DNA from: Nitrososphaerales archaeon TH5895 | GTDB taxonomy: Archaea > Thermoproteota > Nitrososphaeria > Nitrososphaerales > Nitrososphaeraceae | Assembly (NCBI GenBank): GCA_014523695.1 | Contig: JAATVS010000138.1 | Span: 1 to 16,063, forward strand | Reading direction: 5' to 3' | Length of the DNA: 16,063 bases | In this document: positions 1 to 5,975 of the stretch, piece after piece | Numbering within the stretch: position 1 is the first letter of the stretch | Layout of the letters: every line of letters begins with the position of its first letter | The notes under the pieces: model-generated | Database searches by the model: none | What the model was told of the DNA's origin: nothing | The model's input: the letters and a program-made list of their open reading frames with translations, nothing else | Made by a program: the position numbers and the translations under genes

Positions 1-266
1 CCTGTACCGCATATATCGATGGATGGTCTTAGCGCAGTTCCAAACTTGCATTCTTTTCTTCTCACTGCTTCATAAGCCCCCAATATTTCGTCGTCAGATT
101 CACCCTTCATGGCCAAGGCGGTAAGAAACGAACCAATAGTTGTATCGGATTCGCTCCCATTCAACATACGATCGAAGGCAATCATTGTTTCTACTTTGCT
201 AAGGCTAGCCTTTTCTACGACCACTTTCTCAATCAAAACTTGCAGCGGAGACCGGTTGGGATTCAT
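1..266 (-). CDS. trpD: anthranilate phosphoribosyltransferase, N-terminal part (cut by window edge)
   Basis: TrpD joins anthranilate to PRPP, the second committed step of tryptophan synthesis. Only the first 88 codons are in the window; the rest lies beyond base 1. The reading starts MNPNRSPLQVLIEKVV and has the family's N-terminal helical domain, including GSFLTALAMKGESDDEI, which matches the usual 'FL.AL..KGE..EEI' stretch. It ends at DICGTG, the start of the glycine-rich phosphate-binding motif (GTGGD in the family). The ATG at 266-264 overlaps the trpG stop as ATGA, so translational coupling is likely and both genes probably share one mRNA. The adjacent TrpG supports the assignment. The catalytic C-terminal domain cannot be checked here. 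Confidence 0.93.
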   Translation of the reverse strand, partial: MNPNRSPLQVLIEKVVVEKASLSKVETMIAFDRMLNGSESDTTIGSFLTALAMKGESDDEILGAYEAVRRKECKFGTALRPSIDICGT

Positions 267-850
267 CTTCTTATCATATTCAAAAAGTTTACAAGAATCT
301 GAGGACCTTGCGTTGTCATTACTGATTCGGGATGGAACTGTACCCCTTCAATTAGATACTTCTTGTGCCTCACTGCCATTATCTCATGATCGTCCATGGA
401 GAGTGCGGTAACTTCCAGGCATTCTGGGATTTTGGAAGGGTCAGCGACTAGTGAATGATATCGTGTTGCTACAAATGGATTTTCAATATTGAGGAACAAA
501 TTGCTAGAAGCATAGTTAATTTCACTTACCTTTCCATGCCTAATCTCCTTAGCATTAATAATCCTTCCACCAAAGGAGCTAACAATGCCTTGATGTCCCA
601 GACAAATACCTAGAATCGGAAATAAGGGACCTAGTTTACTGATAACACTGCCGCAGACTCCGAAGTCCCGCTTTACTGTTGGAGTCCCTGGCCCTGGCGA
701 TATTATGATGCCATCTGGATTCATTTCCTTAATTTCTTTAACAGATTTTTCATCATTTCTGATCACTGTGGGTCTACACCTTAGTTTACCTACAAGTTGA
801 GCTATATTGTAGACAAAAGAGTCGTAGTTATCAATAATAAGGATTTTCAA
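263..850 (-). CDS. trpG: anthranilate synthase glutamine amidotransferase subunit
   Basis: TrpG is a class I glutamine amidotransferase. It releases ammonia from glutamine for TrpE, which makes anthranilate from chorismate. The 195 residues form a single GATase domain of normal length. Visible motifs are DNYDSFVYN (8-16), ISPGPGTP (50-57), the nucleophile Cys83 in GICLGHQG, and the His173/Glu175 pair in GVQFHPESV. The start is a TTG at 850-848: the next in-frame codons upstream hit a TAA, and the protein begins MKILIIDNYDSF as the family does. A Shine-Dalgarno GGAGGT lies 11 nt upstream. The gene overlaps trpD by 4 nt. No trpE is directly upstream; that side is the divergent GAPDH gene. A pabA role is possible for this family, but the linked trpD argues for trpG. 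Confidence 0.95.
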   Translation of the reverse strand: MKILIIDNYDSFVYNIAQLVGKLRCRPTVIRNDEKSVKEIKEMNPDGIIISPGPGTPTVKRDFGVCGSVISKLGPLFPILGICLGHQGIVSSFGGRIINAKEIRHGKVSEINYASSNLFLNIENPFVATRYHSLVADPSKIPECLEVTALSMDDHEIMAVRHKKYLIEGVQFHPESVMTTQGPQILVNFLNMIRR

Positions 851-861
851 GCTGCGATATT

Positions 862-867
862 ACCTCC
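862..867 (-). promoter_or_regulatory. Shine-Dalgarno site of trpG
   Basis: On the minus strand this reads GGAGGT, a full match to the archaeal anti-SD core. It is separated by 11 nt from the TTG at 850. It is the main support for the TTG start, because no ATG is available in that frame after the upstream stop. Confidence 0.65.
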
Positions 868-945
868 ATGTGAAATCTCAGCAATTCATTCGTAGATGAA
901 GCTGGAAGAAAATCAATCACGGGTATGTGTATTAGTTTTTCTCCA

Positions 946-957
946 ACATATAAAAAT
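946..957 (-). promoter_or_regulatory. TATA-like element for trpG-trpD
   Basis: The minus strand reads ATTTTTATATGT here. A start of transcription about 27 nt downstream would fall near 924, giving a leader of about 75 nt that contains the trpG Shine-Dalgarno site. It lies about 55 bp from the oppositely oriented GAPDH TATA box. This is a consensus match only. Confidence 0.4.
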
Positions 958-1003
958 CTAATTGAATACTTTGCTAGTCCCAACCCTATTGGTTCGACTA
1001 CAG

Positions 1004-1013
1004 TATATAAAAG
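1004..1013 (+). promoter_or_regulatory. TATA box of the GAPDH gene
   Basis: TATATAAAAG is a strong archaeal TATA match. Its centre is 27-28 bp before the ATG at 1036, so transcription should begin at or next to that ATG, giving a leaderless mRNA. This favours 1036 over the upstream in-frame ATG at 925 and the downstream one at 1048. Confidence 0.65.
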
Positions 1014-1035
1014 CAAACCATCTGTTTCCTATTCT

Positions 1036-2082
1036 ATGGTGAAGCAAATGGCTAAGGTGTTCGTTAATGGATATGGAAATATAGGAAGGAGACTCGCATC
1101 TGCTCTATCCAGAGACAACGAAATTAGTTTATTAGGAATCGCCAAGTATACTATAGATGAGCAGATTTTAGAAGACCTCCAGAATAAATTTGACATTTAC
1201 GTTCCAGAAAACTTAGCTCTTAAATACAAGTCTTTGATAGCCGGTTCTATAGAGGAGGCTGTGTCCGCATGTGACTTGGTGCTAGATGCGGCTAAGGAAG
1301 GCGAAGGATATAGTAACAAAATTAGATTCTATCAACCTCTGAGAAAACCTGCTATCTTCCAAGGAGGAGAGGAGCGACACGGCGATAGAGCGGTCGCTAA
1401 GATGATTCACAATTCCAGAGTAAATTATGATGAAGCATCAGGCAAACAATACGTAATTCAAGGCAGTTGTAACGTATCTGGAATGGGCAAAGTGATGCAG
1501 CCGCTAATGGAGAGCTTTGGGGATGAAATCCAACGCTATGATGTCACATTGGTTAGAAGGTGGGCAGATCTAGAGGATTCAAAGGAAGTGAAAGATTCTA
1601 TCCAGTGGGATAAAAATCCGCATCATCAGGAGGACGTGAAGGACTTTATTCCGCATGCAAACCTCTATGTTGAGGCCTTTAAAGTACCTTCTAGAATGAT
1701 GCACCTCCATCAGATGATTGTCCGATTTCGTTCAAAAGCACCCACCAGGGATCGGATCCTAGATTTGTTTGCCAAAGAATTCGCTGTAGCTATTTTAAAT
1801 TCTGCCAAGGGAACGGCAGATGTTAGGATGAAAGCGATCGAGCTCGGATTCGAACATGGAGACACGAACATGGTACATATTCATCAAGACGTGCTACGCG
1901 TCCAAGAAGAAACCCTTAAGATTGTGTACTCAGACGACCAAACAGGCCTAGTAATCCCAGAGAACCATCTACTTCTTCAGTCAATGATTTTGCGACGACC
2001 TAGGTCAGAAGCAGTGAAGAGAACAGACAAATTGTTTCGAATCAGCGACAAGAAAAGATTACTGGAAAGGGAGTTTGGTTAG
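1036..2082 (+). CDS. gap: glyceraldehyde-3-phosphate dehydrogenase, archaeal type II
   Basis: Archaeal type II GAPDH interconverts glyceraldehyde-3-phosphate and 1,3-bisphosphoglycerate with NAD(P); in autotrophic archaea it mainly serves gluconeogenesis. From ATG 1036 the protein has 348 residues, near the family's usual 335-345, with a basic C-terminal tail. The Rossmann motif is NGYGNIGRR (11-19). The catalytic Cys145 lies in QGSCNVSGMGK, and the family's 'HH..DV' stretch appears as NPHHQEDVKDFIP. 'VPSRMMHLHQM' and 'VIPENHLLL' also match conserved C-terminal blocks. The family normally has SCNTTGL after the active-site Cys, so NVSG is a small deviation. A longer frame opens at 925, but a TATA box at 1004-1013 lies inside it, which argues against that start. 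Confidence 0.9.
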   Translation: MVKQMAKVFVNGYGNIGRRLASALSRDNEISLLGIAKYTIDEQILEDLQNKFDIYVPENLALKYKSLIAGSIEEAVSACDLVLDAAKEGEGYSNKIRFYQPLRKPAIFQGGEERHGDRAVAKMIHNSRVNYDEASGKQYVIQGSCNVSGMGKVMQPLMESFGDEIQRYDVTLVRRWADLEDSKEVKDSIQWDKNPHHQEDVKDFIPHANLYVEAFKVPSRMMHLHQMIVRFRSKAPTRDRILDLFAKEFAVAILNSAKGTADVRMKAIELGFEHGDTNMVHIHQDVLRVQEETLKIVYSDDQTGLVIPENHLLLQSMILRRPRSEAVKRTDKLFRISDKKRLLEREFG

Positions 2083-2354
2083 AAATCTGAGCCTCTCTTT
2101 TGTATTTTACTGTCAGTTCTGTTATCTTTGTTTCTCTGGTCCAGTTTGAACGATTTTGAACACTCAAAAATATCATTTTTCATTGTTCATTCTGGTCTAG
2201 CTACCGCGGACATATTCGTAGAATCCAAACTCTTATTGAATCGATGTTGTGTGTTTAATTATAGTATGACAAGGCATCGTAGCCGAAATGCAAATAATTT
2301 CAACAAAGCGCTTTCTTTTTCAGGCGGTTTATTTTTTATCCACAACTGGTTGAG
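2083..2354. other. intergenic region between convergent GAPDH and aminopeptidase genes
   Basis: About 270 bp, AT-rich. Apart from the T-rich tracts I see only short open frames without promoter or family resemblance: a 76-codon plus frame that runs into the aminopeptidase gene, and a 34-codon charged frame on the minus strand. No RNA gene is recognised. Confidence 0.5.
2094..2137 (+). terminator. T-rich tract after GAPDH
   Basis: Eleven bases after the GAPDH stop begins a pyrimidine-rich run with several TTT-TTTT clusters and no strong hairpin. This is the typical look of intrinsic archaeal termination by U-rich tracts. The call rests on composition only. A second T-rich run lies at 2311-2341, before the convergent aminopeptidase gene. 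Confidence 0.35.
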
Positions 2355-3251
2355 CTAACGAGTAATGATGTCAACATGGTCAATTTTAGGGATTATGGTG
2401 TGTTCAGACTGAGTCACGATCTGTCCTTGAGTCTCGACCAAGATAGGGTAGGCATGGATATTTTTCTTCGCGATTAGAACGTCTATTGAGTTGAGTACTT
2501 CTGTCGCTTCATAACGATCCATTAACCATCTTGCTGCGAATGGCAAAGATTTGTACGTGTTCCATATTGTTTCCAAGAAAGAATCGGCTTTCTTATCTTT
2601 CGAAGGTTTCCTCGATCTAATAGCAAAGATGTTTTTTGTTTTACCCTCGAATACCACACCATGACCATTCTTTGTGGTCACAAAAGGTTCGATCGCGTAA
2701 GCTTGGTTTTCCAATAACCCAAATGAGGACCCTATAGTACGTATATTTGGTATCGATTTTCCCGCGTGAATAGTATACTGATCCAAGGAATGGCCGCTCA
2801 AATTCTGGATGGGTTTGAAGCCAAATTTGACTATCGTGTTTTCTATAACCTTCCCTATCTCACTTACACGCGCATTAGCGGTGGCGTATCGTACAGCTTC
2901 AGCTAGCGCTGCCTCTGATGCTCTGACAAGAGGATCATACTTCGAATTATAGCAAACCGTTACTGCTGTATCAGCGATATATCCGTCAATTTGCACTCCT
3001 ATATCGATTTTGAGTACATCACCGTCCTTTACCTCGGTTTCGTCGTATGGCTCGGCAGTGTAGTGTGCAGCTACATCATTTAGGCTAACGTTGACAGGGA
3101 AAGCGGGCAGACCTCCAAGTACTTTAATTTTATTCTCTAGAGAATAGCAAATGTCAAGTAGCGTTTTTCCGATATGATTAGTACTTCTTGCAGTTTCCCT
3201 AACTTCGGAGGCTATTTGACCGGCCTTCTGGTAGCACTGCAGATAATCCAT
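2355..3251 (-). CDS. map: methionine aminopeptidase, type II
   Basis: This enzyme removes the N-terminal methionine from new proteins and needs two metal ions. With the start at ATG 3251 the protein has 298 residues, near the roughly 295 of archaeal type II enzymes. The five metal ligands are all present: Asp83 and Asp94 in KIDIGVQIDGYIADT, His154 in SGHSLDQY, Glu188 in YAIEPFVT and Glu283 in TQSEHT. A type II helical insert occupies roughly residues 215-265. The frame also allows an ATG at 3275 (adding MINRFSCL), but a TATA element at 3277-3287 lies directly upstream of that codon and would place transcription initiation near 3256. Only ATG 3251 then fits. Homologues also begin near 'M...KAGQIA'. 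Confidence 0.93.
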   Translation of the reverse strand: MDYLQCYQKAGQIASEVRETARSTNHIGKTLLDICYSLENKIKVLGGLPAFPVNVSLNDVAAHYTAEPYDETEVKDGDVLKIDIGVQIDGYIADTAVTVCYNSKYDPLVRASEAALAEAVRYATANARVSEIGKVIENTIVKFGFKPIQNLSGHSLDQYTIHAGKSIPNIRTIGSSFGLLENQAYAIEPFVTTKNGHGVVFEGKTKNIFAIRSRKPSKDKKADSFLETIWNTYKSLPFAARWLMDRYEATEVLNSIDVLIAKKNIHAYPILVETQGQIVTQSEHTIIPKIDHVDIITR

Positions 3252-3276
3252 GAGACAGGAAAATCTGTTTATCATG

Positions 3277-3287
3277 ATATATATAGA
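3277..3287. promoter_or_regulatory. TATA element between map and tRNA-Pro
   Basis: ATATATATAG and its complement CTATATATAT can be read as a TATA box in both directions. On the minus strand it predicts a start near 3256, five bases before map ATG 3251. On the plus strand it predicts one near 3308, twelve bases before the tRNA. Only one TATA is evident in the 68-bp divergent gap, so it may serve both genes. Confidence 0.5.
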
Positions 3288-3319
3288 GCTACTGTCTCAA
3301 AAGAGAAACTGAATTGACC

Positions 3320-3393
3320 GGGGTCGTTGTCTAGCTTGGTATGATGCCAGCCTTGGGCGCTGGAGGCCGCCGGTTCAAATCCGGCCGATCCCA
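3320..3393 (+). tRNA. tRNA-Pro (anticodon UGG)
   Basis: A full cloverleaf can be drawn by hand. The acceptor stem is GGGGTCG with CGATCCC (one G-U pair). The D-arm has three pairs and a GG in the loop. The anticodon stem is CCAGC/GCTGG around the loop CTTGGGC, giving anticodon TGG. The variable loop has five bases, and the T-arm is GCCGG-TTCAAAT-CCGGC. The discriminator A is at 3393 and no CCA is encoded (ATGG follows). There is no intron. The anticodon reads proline CCN codons. I looked for a copy of the 3' end downstream, as an integrated element would leave, and saw none. Confidence 0.95.
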
Positions 3394-3457
3394 TGGTTAC
3401 TCAATTGGAACTGATTCATTTCACCTCTCAAGAAATTCAAAGTCGGTGGTAGATACG

Positions 3458-3466
3458 CTAATAAAG
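3458..3466 (+). promoter_or_regulatory. TATA-like element for the 57-aa gene
   Basis: CTAATAAAG is a moderate TATA match centred 25 bp before the GTG at 3487. It supports a leaderless GTG start. It is a weak match on its own. Confidence 0.35.
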
Positions 3467-3486
3467 TTCAGCTTGTAAAGTGTAAT

Positions 3487-3660
3487 GTGAAGTCATTACT
3501 CTTAGAGGACTCAACATTTAAGAGATTATCTGGCATTCTGTCGGAGAGTATGCACGTCTCCAAGCGCGATCTTACATACGATGATATTGTTAATGAGCTC
3601 ATAGATGTTTACCAGGAACAAAGTTGGGGGACTATTGGTGCCGGGGCAGGTGGAGGCTAG
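3487..3660 (+). CDS. small ribbon-helix-helix-like (antitoxin-like) protein
   Basis: The product has 57 residues and begins MKSLLLEDSTFKRLSGIL. An N-terminal strand is followed by LTYDDIVNELIDVYQE, the pattern of VapB-type antitoxins and other ribbon-helix-helix regulators in archaea (strand, 'D..T...L', helix, 'S/TYDDVINELI'). It ends in a glycine-rich tail, GTIGAGAGGG. The only in-frame start after the stop at TGA 3409-3411 is the GTG at 3487, and a TATA-like element 25 bp upstream supports a leaderless transcript. No PIN-domain toxin or other recognisable partner follows, so it is an orphan or a plain DNA-binding regulator. It lies 93 bp beyond tRNA-Pro. The function is inferred from sequence pattern only. 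Confidence 0.55.
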   Translation: MKSLLLEDSTFKRLSGILSESMHVSKRDLTYDDIVNELIDVYQEQSWGTIGAGAGGG

Positions 3661-3783
3661 GCTTTTTCCTCTAATCGTAAATGTGTGGTCAGGATTTGCG
3701 TGATGTATTGGGAAGAGCTATCTGGAAAATAAGAGTGAATAAGGACAGTTAAGGCTAATATTGAGAATATTTGACGTAACCCC

Positions 3784-3790
3784 TTTAATA
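3784..3790 (+). promoter_or_regulatory. TATA-like element for the 97-aa gene
   Basis: TTTAATA is centred 30 bp before ATG 3817, in the same spacing range as the other leaderless promoters in this window. Weak support. Confidence 0.3.
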
Positions 3791-3816
3791 CGAAGATAGA
3801 AAGAGGCATTTCAGCA

Positions 3817-4110
3817 ATGGGAAAAAAGGAGTTTATTATGGTAGTCAACGATACCCAGATCCCTGTTTTAGGCCATACTCACAGAAATGTCGCTGTAAAA
3901 TACCTCATGAAGAGGAGAAGATCCTTATTAATGACAAGGGATCCTTCAAAGGTTGAAAATTTGTATTCCAATCTACCTACACAGATAATGATAATGAGTA
4001 AAAGGATTAGTCGTGCGTATGACATAAACTGGGAGAGGGTAGGTACAGAAAATTTCGAGGGTTCTCGTTTCCCCTTTACAATCTCTGAACAGGGTCATGT
4101 TCAGACCTGA
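3817..4110 (+). CDS. hypothetical protein, 97 aa
   Basis: I do not recognise this protein. It starts MGKKEFIMVVNDTQIPVLG, is basic in the middle (KYLMKRRRSLLMTRDPSK), and has no membrane segment or signal peptide. The stretch 'RRSLLMTRDPSKVENLYSNLP' faintly recalls the 'G..ITR..P..LR..Y' start of the DUF835 domain, but the rest of that domain is missing. That is only an impression; it could be a truncated remnant. A TATA-like element lies 30 bp before ATG 3817. A second start, ATG 3838, would give 90 residues. It lies 156 bp after the ribbon-helix-helix gene, on the same strand. Confidence 0.4.
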   Translation: MGKKEFIMVVNDTQIPVLGHTHRNVAVKYLMKRRRSLLMTRDPSKVENLYSNLPTQIMIMSKRISRAYDINWERVGTENFEGSRFPFTISEQGHVQT

Positions 4111-4450
4111 ATTTGATGCAAATTTGTTGGGGACCTTAAGCTTTCTAGAGATAGGATAAGAAAAGAATCATGGCGGCACAGGTTCTTCCGTCGTATCATG
4201 AAAATCTCGTATTGCTACTAATTCACTACGAAAGCCTCCGATTGACTTTATTGATGATTTTATCTCTTACGGTACTTCTATCTTGTGCAAAACTCTACGA
4301 ACAATGAAATTGTCTTCAACACTATCGATGTATATATTACGTCCACTCTTCGTATATTCTCAACTATGCACTGTAGCAAGACTCCCAATTGACAGTAATC
4401 TTAGCCGGACAGGATATGGAGGCACGTGGTTCTCAAAATATATAGGCAGG
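4111..4450. other. gene-poor stretch with broken open frames
   Basis: No intact gene is supported here. A plus-strand frame at 4283-4468 (61 codons) has no start signal and covers the RPA promoter. On the minus strand one frame reads like protein from about 4359 down to 4168 but has TAA at 4267-4269; further upstream it is interrupted again by TGA at 4362-4360. It contains GGFRSELVAIRDFHD and IYIDSVEDNFIVRRVLHK. This could be a decayed gene, or chance. No RNA gene is seen. Confidence 0.35.
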
Positions 4451-4464
4451 TATAATCTATATGC
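4451..4464 (+). promoter_or_regulatory. TATA element of the RPA gene
   Basis: TATAATCTATATGC predicts a transcription start near 4481. That would give a leader of about 25 nt containing the Shine-Dalgarno site at 4491-4496. Consensus match only. Confidence 0.45.
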
Positions 4465-4490
4465 ATGATAAGAGTGATTTGACTTTATCT

Positions 4491-4496
4491 GGAGGT
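4491..4496 (+). promoter_or_regulatory. Shine-Dalgarno site of the RPA gene
   Basis: GGAGGT is 9 nt from the TTG at 4506 and 5 nt from an out-of-frame ATG at 4502 that opens only four codons. The 9-nt spacing fits the TTG better and decides the start given here. Confidence 0.65.
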
Positions 4497-4505
4497 TACC
4501 AATGA

Positions 4506-5945
4506 TTGTCAGGTGACTTTAAAGCAATGGTTGAACTCCTGCTTGAGAGAAAGCCAGAAATCAGCGCGGAAGAGATCAAGAATCTTGTCGACGAAAAAAA
4601 GCGGAAGATTGGGGCGGGCTATCTTACGGATCAAGGGGCGTTATTTCTCGTGGCCGCTGATTTGGGAATATCACTTGAACGAAATCAGTCCAGTCTCCAA
4701 AAATTAAAGGATCTCTACGTCGGGGCGAGAGATATTAGTGTTGTTGGTAGAGTGATGTCCATCTATCCCACACGTACTTTCATGAGAAGAGATAACAGCG
4801 AAGAGTTGCGCAATAGAACACTTACGATTCTTGACGGCGATGGTGCTATTAGACTCAAACTTTGGGAGAAAAGAGTGGAATTTCCCGAGGAGTCAGGTCT
4901 ACGACCAGGAGATCTCATCAAGCTAACCAAAGGTTACGTCAAGTCCGGCTTAGACGGTAAACCCGTCCTTAACGTTGGAGACATGAGCACAATGGAAGTA
5001 ATTAAAGAGGGTAGTGTGGATATTCCTTCTCTAGACCATTTTACGCGTGATATTTCTAAGATTTCCAGCCAAACTGACAACGTCGTAATTTTCGGAAAGA
5101 TTTCATCTTCACCCAGAATAGTAGAATATAAGAATGTTAGAGGTCAGGAAGGCAGGGCACTTCAATTGAATGTATCAAACGAAGAAGGCACTAAGATGAT
5201 GCGAACAATTATTTGGAATATAGATGAATCGAGGCTTCCTAAGATTTTAACAGTAGGCTCGAATATAAAACTCGTTGGTGTCAAAATTAAGGAAGGTAGT
5301 GCACAGTACGGAAACTCAGATTTCGAAATACACGGAGACGAAGGGACTTCTCTTGACGTCTCCAATCCAGGAACAGAACCTGATGTACTTAATCTCAAAT
5401 TGATATCTGTTGGAAAAGACCTAGGAACTGGTTACTTAGAATGCCTTGCTTTCCAAAAAAATGGGAAGATTATTACACTTAGAATTGATTCAAATTTGTC
5501 GAAAGCCTCGATCAGTTCAGGTATAATAATTCAATGCATACCGAGCATGATCCTTGGCAACCAGATAACTTTGTCTAGAGATGACTCTTATATCAGTGAG
5601 ATCGAAGATGATTCCTCATTTCCATCCCTGGAAAGGCTCGAGACGAAGATTGCAGATATTGTTAATTCTGACCGGCCTTATTTGGTGGAAGGGATCGTGC
5701 TTCAAACTCCCTCAATCAATACCGTTACTACAAGAAATGGTGAAAATATCTCTCTGGCTGAGACTATATTAGGTGATGATACAGCCGAAATAAATCTTTT
5801 AGGTTGGAGAGATCTATCTAGTCTTGTTACCGATCTGAAGGTTGGTGAGAGAATAAAAATCAGAGGAGTTGTCACCAGCACCAACAGAGATGGCAAACTT
5901 CAGATTTCATTGAAACCCTACTCCAGCATTAACAAAATTGGGTAA
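4506..5945 (+). CDS. replication protein A-like single-stranded DNA-binding protein
   Basis: RPA binds and protects single-stranded DNA in replication, repair and recombination. The 479-residue product opens with a short helical region containing 'KKRKIGAGYLTDQGALFLVA', common in archaeal RPA. A first OB fold follows at about 75-165 (SVVGRVMSIYPTRTF, then LTILDGDGAIRLKLWE). Further OB folds lie at about 185-285, 295-375 and 385-475; the last has VEGIVLQTPSINTV and INLLGWRDLSSL. I see no Cys4 zinc finger, unlike euryarchaeal RPA41. The start is TTG 4506, supported by GGAGGT 9 nt upstream. ATG 4527 (residue 8) is the alternative. It is convergent with the Lhr helicase, with 30 bp between stops. 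Confidence 0.85.
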   Translation: MSGDFKAMVELLLERKPEISAEEIKNLVDEKKRKIGAGYLTDQGALFLVAADLGISLERNQSSLQKLKDLYVGARDISVVGRVMSIYPTRTFMRRDNSEELRNRTLTILDGDGAIRLKLWEKRVEFPEESGLRPGDLIKLTKGYVKSGLDGKPVLNVGDMSTMEVIKEGSVDIPSLDHFTRDISKISSQTDNVVIFGKISSSPRIVEYKNVRGQEGRALQLNVSNEEGTKMMRTIIWNIDESRLPKILTVGSNIKLVGVKIKEGSAQYGNSDFEIHGDEGTSLDVSNPGTEPDVLNLKLISVGKDLGTGYLECLAFQKNGKIITLRIDSNLSKASISSGIIIQCIPSMILGNQITLSRDDSYISEIEDDSSFPSLERLETKIADIVNSDRPYLVEGIVLQTPSINTVTTRNGENISLAETILGDDTAEINLLGWRDLSSLVTDLKVGERIKIRGVVTSTNRDGKLQISLKPYSSINKIG

Positions 5946-5975
5946 TCCCAGATCTATTCCAAGCCGCTTCTATAA

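Noticed and set aside
925..1035. N-terminal extension of GAPDH from ATG 925
   Set aside because: The strong TATA box at 1004-1013 lies within it and the extension has no counterpart in the family.
2128..2358. 76-codon plus-strand frame
   Set aside because: No promoter, no family resemblance, and it overlaps the end of map in the opposite direction.
3252..3275. Longer map start at ATG 3275
   Set aside because: The TATA element abuts this ATG, so the transcript should begin downstream of it.
3657..3848. 63-codon hydrophobic minus-strand frame
   Set aside because: TTG start without promoter; antisense to the two small plus-strand genes; hydrophobic reading is common in AT-rich antisense.
4170..4307. 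45-codon plus frame with a hydrophobic end (from ATG 4170)
   Set aside because: No TATA or SD, and no similarity; overlaps another equally open frame on the other strand.
3394..4505. Integrated element in tRNA-Pro
   Set aside because: No repeat of the tRNA 3' end and no integrase found in the window.
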